In this document: one piece after another, positions 35,478 to 42,591 of the stretch
How the letters are laid out: every line of letters begins with the position of its first letter
How positions within the stretch are numbered: position 1 is the first letter of the stretch
DNA from: Alistipes sp. ZOR0009
Lineage (GTDB): Bacteria > Bacteroidota > Bacteroidia > Bacteroidales > ZOR0009
Assembly (NCBI RefSeq): GCF_000798815.1
Contig: NZ_JTLD01000016.1
Span: forward strand, 57,326 to 121,325
Length of the DNA stretch: 64,000 nucleotides
Direction of reading: 5' to 3'
Program-made: the position numbers and the translations under genes
The notes under the pieces: model-generated
The model's database searches: none
What the model saw: only the letters and a program-made list of their open reading frames with translations
What the model was told of the DNA's origin: nothing

Positions 35478-36434
35478 CTAAATACTTTCGAGCTCTATAA
35501 AAACTTCTGTTGTTTCATTTGGATTTACGTATACCGTTATTTCCTGCATTATAAAACCATGCTTACCAACCTGTAGCCGATAGGCGCCAGGTTTTACTCG
35601 TTTAATATTTGCCTCGCCTTTGGGGTTTGTCATTTTTTCGATAATTGTTTTTTCTATTGCGGCAGCTGCTTTACTGCTATTGCTAGCGACATGACTCTTA
35701 GCGGCAGCTGGAACCTCTACTTCGAGAATGGTAACCTGCGCATTAGCCAACGCATTACCGCCGGAGGTAACTCTAACGGCGATGGAGTCGTCAACTCTTT
35801 TGCTGGTAGGCATTTTTATGGCGTAGAAATCGCGGTATAGCTTAGGCATTAGCAGCTTATTTATGCTGATAATGTTGTTAAGCTGGTAGTAGTTGGCCTC
35901 GATCTCCTTATCCAGCTGCTCCTTCTCCGAACGCTGCTGCGCTAGCTGTGTTTGAAGCGTGATTTCTTTCTGTAGCAAGCTCGATAGCGTTGTACATTTG
36001 CTTGAAAGAGGGCTTAGCTGCGATTCGTTATAACCGTATGCTAGCAGCTCCTCCTTTTTGTCCTGAATGCTAGTGCTGGTGGCAAGGCCCATCTTGAGCA
36101 GCTCTACCGGAGTTAGCTTATAGAGGTCGGTTTTATTTTTGATGTTCTCCTTTGCATAGCTTTCGACGGGTTTTATGGATTCCAGCATTCGGTTACCATT
36201 TATAATACCATCTGCAACTTCTGTTAGGGTAATTTTTTGGAGCTGGCTATTCTCCTTAACTAGAATCTTAGTATTTTCGATAGATAGCCTAATGGTGTTG
36301 TAGCTTAAAAGTCCTGCCTTTATTTTTTCGGCTACCGCTTTTGCTTTGTCATTAGCTGCTGTTTCTTTCGAGTTGGCTACCGTTGCGCATCTTGCGTTAA
36401 TGGTATTTTCAGTACTTATTGAACGTAAAATCAT
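35478..36434 (-). CDS. Coiled-coil protein with a carboxypeptidase-regulatory-like C-terminal domain
   Basis: The family is not recognised. The 318 aa (start at the ATG at 36434; another lies 33 nt upstream) have helical, Lys/Glu/Gln-rich stretches over most of the length (SLLQKEITLQTQLAQQRSEK). The last 90 residues look like a CarboxypepD_reg-type beta-sandwich: VRVTSGGNALANAQVTILE, KGEANIKRVKPGAYRLQVGKHGF. No clear signal peptide is present. It lies between a repeat hairpin and the intergenic repeat array. Confidence 0.65.
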   Translation of the reverse strand: MILRSISTENTINARCATVANSKETAANDKAKAVAEKIKAGLLSYNTIRLSIENTKILVKENSQLQKITLTEVADGIINGNRMLESIKPVESYAKENIKNKTDLYKLTPVELLKMGLATSTSIQDKKEELLAYGYNESQLSPLSSKCTTLSSLLQKEITLQTQLAQQRSEKEQLDKEIEANYYQLNNIISINKLLMPKLYRDFYAIKMPTSKRVDDSIAVRVTSGGNALANAQVTILEVEVPAAAKSHVASNSSKAAAAIEKTIIEKMTNPKGEANIKRVKPGAYRLQVGKHGFIMQEITVYVNPNETTEVFIELESI

Positions 36435-36649
36435 AAAAAAAAGGTTTTTGTTATAGTAGATTAGCAATCGAACATTTGATTTTGTTCTTTTTAGGAACGT
36501 GTTTATGATAGGATAGCTTGTGTGTATTTGTTGGTAGTAAATTGGAGTTTATTAGGTTGTAGGTAAAAGGGGAATTAACAGTCGTGATAACGAATGCTAA
36601 ATTTAGATGTATGTATTTGATATATAGTTGTCTGTTTTTGATGCTGTAT

Positions 36650-37005
36650 CTGCATTTTACCGTTTTTAGCTTGCTGTAAATGGGTAAAACATTGCATTTT
36701 TCGACTAAAGAAGAGCTGTTTTGTACTTTGTATAACGCCCATTAACGGAAGAAACTGCTGTTTTAACCTTTGGAACGCTTGTTTTAACAAACAAAACGGG
36801 ATTTTCGGGCAAAAAAGCTGCTGTTTTTGATAAAAGTACTGCAGTATTGAGCTTGGGAACAACATTTTTAGAAAAAAGTACAGCTGTTTTGTACTTTAGA
36901 ATGGACCGATTGTGCTAAAAGCATAGCTGTATTGAGCTTTATAATTGCATTTTTTTGTTTTGAAGTGGCACTTTTCATCTTTTATCTAGCTTTTTGAGAG
37001 AAAGG
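36650..37005. repeat. Degenerate intergenic repeat array, copy 1
   Basis: The 767 nt between 36468 and 37234 hold no gene I can support. From about 36650 there are degenerate units built on ACTGCTGTTTTnAnC and GCATTTTT. An 87-nt core (36719-36805) is nearly identical to 57383-57469, including TATAACGCCCATTAACGG. Open frames here, such as one at 36575-36865 on the minus strand, are by-products of the AT-rich repeats. Confidence 0.75.
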
Positions 37006-37234
37006 TATCTTTGTTTGATGTTCAATTAGCGCAGTATTTAATTGACAAGCTTCCTTCTATTTGAATAACCAACCCCAATGCTAGCAGCAGTAGCTATTGC
37101 TACTATAGTAATGCTGCCTGCAGCAGTCGCTTAACTATTTTAGATGGAGAATATCGCTGGATTGGGCGTAGCTGCTTTGTAATATTAATGGGTAGTAGAG
37201 TAAAGTGGGATATGCATGTGTTAAAAATACTCCA

Positions 37235-37269
37235 GTCCAAAATTATGGACGGCTCACCGGCTATATTGG
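37235..37269 (+). promoter_or_regulatory. Palindrome promoter, peptide A
   Basis: Palindrome GTCCAAAATTATGGAC (37235-37250), an 11-nt spacer, then TATATTGG (37262-37269). The leader shared with loci B and C follows. Confidence 0.85.
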
Positions 37270-37357
37270 CCATTGTAGCTGGCAAGATGGCCATTCGCCA
37301 CGCTGCCCCGTATGCCGAAAAGCGAATAGAGTAGGTGTATTTTTAAAAAATTGGATT

Positions 37358-37558
37358 ATGATTAAAAAATTGGAGAACTTATCTGGAGTTCAGATTTTAA
37401 GCAAGGTAGATCAGAAGAACTTTATAGGTGGCGCAAAATATGCTTGTGGCTGCTATAAAATGGTAGGTGCATGGACTGATAGTTATAGTACAGAAAAAGA
37501 AATGATGGCAGATATTGCAAAATTTTGCAGGGGAGGTGGCGGCTGTCAGGCTATTTAA
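37358..37558 (+). CDS. Double-glycine leader Cys-rich peptide A (C-x-C family)
   Basis: The 66-aa precursor is MIKKLENLSGVQILSKVDQKNFIGG (leader of 25 residues) plus a 41-residue core AKYACGCYKMVGAWTDSYS... ending FCRGGGGCQAI. Four Cys are arranged C-x-C ... C-x5-C, with a central W-x3-Y. The leader has the hydrophobic-L-S-K-x-x-Q-K-x-x-I-GG pattern recognised by C39 peptidases. I start at this ATG rather than the in-frame ATG at 37205 because the longer frame would run through the promoter. A terminator and a TlpA-like gene follow. Confidence 0.88.
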   Translation: MIKKLENLSGVQILSKVDQKNFIGGAKYACGCYKMVGAWTDSYSTEKEMMADIAKFCRGGGGCQAI

Positions 37559-37566
37559 TTGTTTAA

Positions 37567-37595
37567 TGGAGAGTTCTTTTGAACTCTCCTGTTTT
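37567..37595 (+). terminator. Terminator after peptide A
   Basis: GGAGAGTTC/GAACTCTCC followed by TGTTTTG. It lies between the peptide and the TlpA-like gene, so the latter may depend on read-through. Confidence 0.65.
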
Positions 37596-37620
37596 GTATT
37601 TACTGATCTTATTCTTTAGC

Positions 37621-39060
37621 ATGAAAAATAAGCTGTTTTTATGCACATTTTTTTTATTCTTTTGCACGCTTCCAGATCAAGCACAGCAGGTTCGTATTAA
37701 AGCAAAAGAAGTAGGACGGAAGAGCTTGTCTTTTTCTATTGCCTGGCCTTACAATGGGTATAGCTATTTTAATAGCATGTTTACCAAAAGGTATTCTATT
37801 GATTCGGTAAACACCTATACCTTTAACTTAGGAGGTGGTAAGGGAGGTGTATTTGAATTTAGCTTTGGGTACGAGCATATTCGCTTGCTGCTATTCCCGA
37901 AAGATACAATAACGCTACAGGTTAAAGTTGACAGCCTCCTTTGGTACAAGGTAGAAGGAACAAATGCTAAGGGGCATATGCTTTGGCTTCAAAAAACTTG
38001 TCCTTCCTACGTTATTTATCCGATGTGGGATCGAAATTTAGGCAAAAGGCATACCCCCAACGATCGGTATAAGGCGATATGTAAAGCCGTGGATAGCACC
38101 AGCATGCAATTTGCGCAGCTACGAAAGAATGGAGATATAAGCGATCAGTACTATAAATCGATACTACAGGTATATAAAGGGATGGTGTATCAGCATTTTT
38201 TAAGCTACCACAGCCGAAAAGATGTTGCTTGGACAAAAGTGAGGCCTTACGCCAACATTTTTTTGAAAAATGTAAGATGGGAAGATGCCTCTCAGCATCC
38301 ATTTATAAGTGATTTATTAGATACTTATTCTACAGAAACATTTGTTGCAGACTCCGCACGTTTTTTTACCGATAAAAGAATACTCCCAGCAGAGTTTCAG
38401 TATAGTCGATTTGTACCGGACAAGAATCGAGCTCGGGAATTTATACTCGCAAATACGATTTACTTATATGCAAGTAATGGATACAATAAAGTTGGTTGGC
38501 CTACGGCATACCGTTATTTTAAATCGCACTATAAAAAATCAGCTTTATCTCAGCAGCTAGACAGCCTGATAGCCCCCTACTTGAAGCCTGAGGCACCAGT
38601 TAGTAAGGAGTTTATAGATGAAAAAAGGAACAACTTGGACGAACTAATGGCGCCTATGAAGGGAAATGCTTTTTTTGTTGACCTATGGGCTACTTGGTGT
38701 GGGCCTTGTCGACAGGAAATGATTGTAGAAAAGCACACTGATTTCAAAACGTTTCTAGACTCATTGCACATTAAACGATTATACCTCTCGATTGATGACG
38801 ATAAGAGCGATAACCTTTGGCGAAGGGCCGTTGATATTCTAAAGCTAGAGGGAATTCATCATCGGGTAAGCGCTGCGCTATACGATGACCTGCAGAAACG
38901 GGTATATGGTAACGAACCTTTTTTTGTTCCTCGCTATTTATTTATTGATAGGAACGGAAAGTTGCTAGATGGTAACCTTCCTCGGCTAGTTGATCTTGAT
39001 AAGCTAAAGAGCAAGCTACTTTTTTATATCACGAACGAGTCGGTAACGGAAGGGAGGTAG
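37621..39060 (+). CDS. TlpA-like thioredoxin-domain protein 1
   Basis: A signal peptide (MKNKLFLCTFFLFFCTLPDQAQQ) is followed by an N-terminal beta-rich DUF4369-like region and a helical middle. A C-terminal thioredoxin domain has FFVDLWATWCGPCRQEM (CGPC near residue 360). It is probably periplasmic and reduces or isomerises disulfides, or acts as a redox relay. An upstream ATG (37579) exists but this one gives a canonical signal. The location next to a cysteine-rich peptide suggests a role in peptide disulfide handling. The C-terminus is homologous to the truncated copy at 39572-40099. Confidence 0.85.
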   Translation: MKNKLFLCTFFLFFCTLPDQAQQVRIKAKEVGRKSLSFSIAWPYNGYSYFNSMFTKRYSIDSVNTYTFNLGGGKGGVFEFSFGYEHIRLLLFPKDTITLQVKVDSLLWYKVEGTNAKGHMLWLQKTCPSYVIYPMWDRNLGKRHTPNDRYKAICKAVDSTSMQFAQLRKNGDISDQYYKSILQVYKGMVYQHFLSYHSRKDVAWTKVRPYANIFLKNVRWEDASQHPFISDLLDTYSTETFVADSARFFTDKRILPAEFQYSRFVPDKNRAREFILANTIYLYASNGYNKVGWPTAYRYFKSHYKKSALSQQLDSLIAPYLKPEAPVSKEFIDEKRNNLDELMAPMKGNAFFVDLWATWCGPCRQEMIVEKHTDFKTFLDSLHIKRLYLSIDDDKSDNLWRRAVDILKLEGIHHRVSAALYDDLQKRVYGNEPFFVPRYLFIDRNGKLLDGNLPRLVDLDKLKSKLLFYITNESVTEGR

Positions 39061-39242
39061 AAGAGGAGAGCCCAATACATGAACTGCTTACTGAGCAAAA
39101 TTTTGATTGTTGAAAACAGCCTCTATTTTAATGAAGCATAATGGAGTAGAGGATAGAATACATGTAGTTAAACGGATTAGTTGTAGAATATTCGTATTGA
39201 CATTGTGTTAATTCTGAACTAGAATGCTCTTTCGTTTGTACA

Positions 39243-39277
39243 GTCCAAAATAATGGACGGCACTCCAGCTATATTGG
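39243..39277 (+). promoter_or_regulatory. Palindrome promoter, peptide B
   Basis: GTCCAAAATAATGGAC (39243-39258), 11 nt, TATATTGG (39270-39277). The roughly 90-nt leader after it is nearly the same as at A and C. Confidence 0.85.
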
Positions 39278-39369
39278 CCACTGTAGCTGGCAAGATGGCC
39301 ATTAGCCATGCTGCCCCGGATGCCGAAAAGGGAATAGAGGAGGTGTATAGCTTCTAAAAACAAGCTGAA

Positions 39370-39573
39370 ATGATAAAGAAGTTAATGAAGATTTCTGGGG
39401 CTCAGGTTTTGGGTAAGGAAAATCAACGGTTATTAATGGGTGGAACCCGTTATTGTTGTGCTTGTAATAATGGGGAAGGCATTTGGTATGGTACATATGC
39501 ATCTGCAGAGCGAGCTGATGAAAGAGCAAGTTACTGGTGTGGTGAAGGAAAAGGTTCCTGTACAGCTCAGTAA
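39370..39573 (+). CDS. Double-glycine leader Cys-rich peptide B (C-x-C family)
   Basis: The 67-aa precursor has leader MIKKLMKISGAQVLGKENQRLLMGG. The core TRYCCACNNGEGIWYGTYA... has five Cys (CCAC, then WC-x6-C) and the W-Y-G-x-Y segment of the family. The stop codon abuts the truncated TlpA fragment directly, with no terminator, unlike locus A. This suggests that a deletion removed the region in between. Confidence 0.85.
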   Translation: MIKKLMKISGAQVLGKENQRLLMGGTRYCCACNNGEGIWYGTYASAERADERASYWCGEGKGSCTAQ

Positions 39574-40099
39574 TAAATATTATAAAAAACTATATCCTTA
39601 TACTGCGCTAAGTATTAGATTAGATAGCTTGCTCTATCCATATCTGGATAAAATAAAAGTTGATAAAACAATTTTGGATAAAGAGTACAAAACGCTAAAC
39701 GAGCTATTTTCCGAATTTAAGGGACAAACACTATTTATTGATTTGTGGGCAACGTGGTGCATGCCTTGCCGTAGCGAGATGAGAATGGAGATTCTAAAAC
39801 CGCTTGATGTAGAGTTGGAGAAGCGTAATATTAGAAAATTGTATCTTTCTGTTGATGATAATGAAAGAGATAGCTTATGGAAGAGATCTATAGATGTACT
39901 TAAGCTAAGTGGATATCACCATAGGGTTGGTAAAAAACTTTACAAAGATATTCAGCGGCAGGTTTATGGAAAAGAGCAATTCAGTGTTCCCCGATACCTG
40001 TTTTGGAGAAAAGATGGACAGCTTCTTTCTATTGATCTTCCCCGTCCAAGTACAGGTAAAAAGTTGCTTGATGAAATTGATAGGCTGCTTAATTATTAA
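39572..40099 (+). pseudogene. 5'-truncated TlpA-like thioredoxin gene
   Basis: In the frame +1 to peptide B, the sequence SNKYYKKLYPYTALSIRLDSLLYPY onward matches the C-terminal third of TlpA-like protein 1 (YFKSHYKKSALSQQLDSLIAPY...). It includes an intact thioredoxin motif FIDLWATWCMPCRSEM and YGKEQFSVPRYLFWRKDGQ. The first roughly 300 residues, signal peptide included, are missing. A 219-codon frame starting at 39440 overlaps peptide B, but its first 40 residues are frame-shifted peptide sequence. I regard it as a gene remnant. Confidence 0.8.
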
Positions 40100-40110
40100 A
40101 AAATTATTAT

Positions 40111-41607
40111 ATGAATGGTAAATTGTACGTGTTTATTATCTTAACGATTCTGGGGATGGTATGCATAGGGCATACAAATCTTTATGGTCAGAAAGATATT
40201 GTGCTGCTTGTAAAAGATGCCCCCGATCAATCCCGTTTACAGAATGACGATGGCTCCTATTCTGGCAATACCTTTTATTCAGACCTCACCTATCTCGATG
40301 ATGCGGGAGTGGTGAAGCAGAAAAGATTTAAAGCACCTACGGATACCATGCGTATAACAGTGAATCGCCCATTTGTGGAGATCGGAATGCAGTTTAAGGG
40401 CATAGAGGAAGCCTACTTTCTTCTAAAAAATGGAGATAGCATTGACGTGACTTACAGAAATGGGTTTCCATATTTAAGCAGCAGAGTTAATAGAAACCTA
40501 ACCTACAGCTATAATCTGGCTACGGATATTCCTAATAGAACAAATAGTAAGAATTTTGATGTGCTAACTTTGATGGGAGATAATATGTTTTATTACAAAA
40601 TGCTGCAGAAGAACCCTAATCATACTAAGTTATGCCCTAGCATATACAAGGACTATTGTAACCCTTTTGATTTGGCTCCGCAGCAGGAAAAATTTATAGC
40701 AGCGCTTAAGGATACCTTAGCTGCAAACGGGAGTAGGATTGATAACGGTTTTTATAGCTACTATACGTACCATATGGGTTGGCGAACAAGTATGTGGGAG
40801 ATGACGCAGACAATATATGGTATAAAAAAGATATCGAATATTCTAAGTATTATCAATGAAGAGAGTGCGGAATACTTATCATATCGTCGTTTATTGCGGT
40901 ATGCTTTTATTTCTCCGGCTATTTGTAAGTCTGAATGGAAAGTAAAAGAAAAGCAAGGATTCAGCTATCAGTATGATAAAATATTCGGCCATATTGTTTC
41001 CTTAAATCTGCCACCAAAATCAAGAAATATTCTGCTGGAATTTTGTGTTGAAGGAGTTGTGGAGGGTGGATCTGCCGCGCAGATTAAGGCTTTAACCACA
41101 AAATTTGTGGAGGTAACCGGAAATAAAAGGTTTGTGGAGAAGCAGCTCATGGAGGCAGAGGTTACCTTCGAAAGCGGAGATAAGCTTAACCTGATTGATG
41201 CCAACGGAAAGGCAACCAACCTCGATGAGGTGCTAAAAAGAAATAGAGGTAAGGTGGTTTACATTGATTTTTGGGCATCGTGGTGTGGCCCATGTAAGGC
41301 AGCGCTGCCGCATGCGCTGCAGCTTCGCGAGGAGTTTAAGGGGAAAGATGTTGTATTTGTGTACTTGGCGCTAAACGATAAGCGCGAGCCTTGGAAAGCC
41401 GCCGTAGCCAAGCATAAGGTTGGCTATCTGGCCGAATCGTACCTAATAACCAACTCCCGCAGCTCCGATTTTCTAACAAAGATGGGAGTTGAACTGATTC
41501 CTCGCTACCTGCTGTTCGACAAAACGGGTAAGCTAACGCATGCCAATGCGCCAGGTCCCGAAGGGAAAACAATTAGGAAGGAGTTAAGACAACTTTTAGG
41601 GTTGTAG
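40111..41607 (+). CDS. TlpA-like thioredoxin-domain protein 3
   Basis: The 498 aa have a signal peptide (MNGKLYVFIILTILGMVCIGHTNLYG), an N-terminal beta region, a helical middle and a C-terminal thioredoxin domain with VVYIDFWASWCGPCKAAL (CGPC near 394-397) and the cis-Pro region LIPRYLLFDKTGKL. It starts 11 nt after the truncated TlpA fragment, so it probably was part of a peptide B-TlpA-TlpA transcript. It should work in periplasmic thiol-disulfide exchange. Confidence 0.85.
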   Translation: MNGKLYVFIILTILGMVCIGHTNLYGQKDIVLLVKDAPDQSRLQNDDGSYSGNTFYSDLTYLDDAGVVKQKRFKAPTDTMRITVNRPFVEIGMQFKGIEEAYFLLKNGDSIDVTYRNGFPYLSSRVNRNLTYSYNLATDIPNRTNSKNFDVLTLMGDNMFYYKMLQKNPNHTKLCPSIYKDYCNPFDLAPQQEKFIAALKDTLAANGSRIDNGFYSYYTYHMGWRTSMWEMTQTIYGIKKISNILSIINEESAEYLSYRRLLRYAFISPAICKSEWKVKEKQGFSYQYDKIFGHIVSLNLPPKSRNILLEFCVEGVVEGGSAAQIKALTTKFVEVTGNKRFVEKQLMEAEVTFESGDKLNLIDANGKATNLDEVLKRNRGKVVYIDFWASWCGPCKAALPHALQLREEFKGKDVVFVYLALNDKREPWKAAVAKHKVGYLAESYLITNSRSSDFLTKMGVELIPRYLLFDKTGKLTHANAPGPEGKTIRKELRQLLGL

Positions 41608-41675
41608 GGGGAAATATTAAAGCAGATAATTTGCCATGTAGTGCATCTTGAACGTAATAAATTGATTAAAAAACA

Positions 41676-41716
41676 AAAGGCATTAAACCCGTTGGGTTTT
41701 GTGCCTTTTTTCTTTT
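41676..41716 (+). terminator. Terminator after TlpA-like protein 3
   Basis: AAAGGCA(TT)AAACCC/GGGTTTTGTGCCTTTTTT: a long stem and a T-run. Confidence 0.75.
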
Positions 41717-41826
41717 GTGTGGATTTGTGTTGTAGGCTGCGTTGGTAGCCAATTTTTTATTTTATCGTATTTCTTATGTCTAGCAGGCTAAAACTTATGA
41801 TAACTTTTCTTTTTTAATATAATAGC

Positions 41827-41861
41827 GTCCAAAATTATGGACGGCTCACCTGCTATATTAG
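41827..41861 (+). promoter_or_regulatory. Palindrome promoter, peptide C
   Basis: GTCCAAAATTATGGAC (41827-41842), 11 nt, TATATTAG (41854-41861). The leader is nearly identical to that of B. Confidence 0.85.
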
Positions 41862-41953
41862 TCCCTGTAGCTGGCAAGATGGCCATTAGCCACGCTGCCC
41901 CGTATGCCGAAAAGGGAATAGAGTAGGTGTATAACTTCTAAAAATAAGCTGAA

Positions 41954-42124
41954 ATGATAAAGAAGTTAATGAATATTTCTGGTGCTCAGATTCTGGGTAA
42001 GCAAGAACAACAAATGGTTACAGGTGGCGTGTATAGCTGCTCCAGATATTTAAGTTGTCCTCCAGGTTATATTTGTCGAAATTTTAGTTCCTGTATAATC
42101 GATCCTAATGTTCCACAGACTTAG
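41954..42124 (+). CDS. Double-glycine leader Cys-rich peptide C (CPPG family)
   Basis: The 56-aa precursor begins MIKKLMNISGAQILGKQEQQ and ends its leader at MVTGG. The core VYSCSRYLSCPPGYICRNF... has four Cys spaced 5-5-5. The leader is almost the same as that of peptide B although the core belongs to a different family, which points to leader/core shuffling. The CPPGY segment recurs in peptides F and N. Confidence 0.85.
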   Translation: MIKKLMNISGAQILGKQEQQMVTGGVYSCSRYLSCPPGYICRNFSSCIIDPNVPQT

Positions 42125-42143
42125 GGTTTATTTCGAGTTTTAA

Positions 42144-42263
42144 AGCACAGGTCTAGTAAAACTAATTGCTGCAAACTACAACGATGTATGGGATGATGAC
42201 CAACGCGGTGCTGCAGCTGGTGCTTATATTAGAGAATGTAAGGATAGAAATTGGAACGAATAG
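42144..42263 (+). pseudogene. Relic of a C-x-C-family peptide core
   Basis: Thirty-nine sense codons after a TAA end in ...NYNDVWDDDQ-RGAAAGAYIREC-KDRNWNE. They have no start and no leader. The Y-x-x-...A-A-A-x-Y-x-x-x-C pattern resembles the second half of peptide I/O cores (Y-x-S-Y-x-x-A...C). A strong terminator follows at 42274. The relation is suggestive only. Confidence 0.35.
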
Positions 42264-42273
42264 CCTAATTGTT

Positions 42274-42309
42274 GATGCGTAGCATTTTTGATGCTACGCA
42301 TTTTTTTTA
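42274..42309 (+). terminator. Terminator after peptide C
   Basis: ATGCGTAGCAT/ATGCTACGCAT perfect stem followed by eight T. Confidence 0.85.
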
Positions 42310-42417
42310 CAATATACATTTACTATTTGGAAAGAATACTGATAGCTGAAATACCTGCACTTTTAGATTTTTATATTTTACTTTTTTGAATCAACTTCTT
42401 CCTTTTAACAAAATAGC

Positions 42418-42433
42418 GTCCAAAATTTAGGAC
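42418..42433 (+). promoter_or_regulatory. Degenerate copy of the palindrome upstream of the exporter operon
   Basis: GTCCAAAATTTAGGAC has one damaged arm. No TATATTGG-type box follows at 11 nt (the sequence there is ATTTTAGC). The exporter ATG is 158 nt downstream; no other gene intervenes. Confidence 0.5.
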
Positions 42434-42591
42434 TCCACCTTTGGATTTTAGCAATAATATTGCGTTATTCGTAATATAAGTGAATCGGAAGAGTGGTGGC
42501 TTGTAGTACCTCTTATTGTTGCAGAGCGTATTAGCTAATCAAACTTTCGCGAGGAAATACCTATTATTAATACTATATAATATCTGATACA

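Noticed and set aside
36575..36865. 96-codon minus-strand frame in the left repeat array
   Set aside because: It is made from the AT-rich repeat units, is Gln/Leu/Phe-rich and has no relation to known domains. The same repeats at 57.4 kb do not keep the frame.
39320..39341. Five-codon frame (MPKRE) in the leaders of B and C as an upstream regulatory peptide
   Set aside because: The ATG is absent at I, K and O and the frame differs in E and M, so the conserved unit is more likely RNA or DNA.
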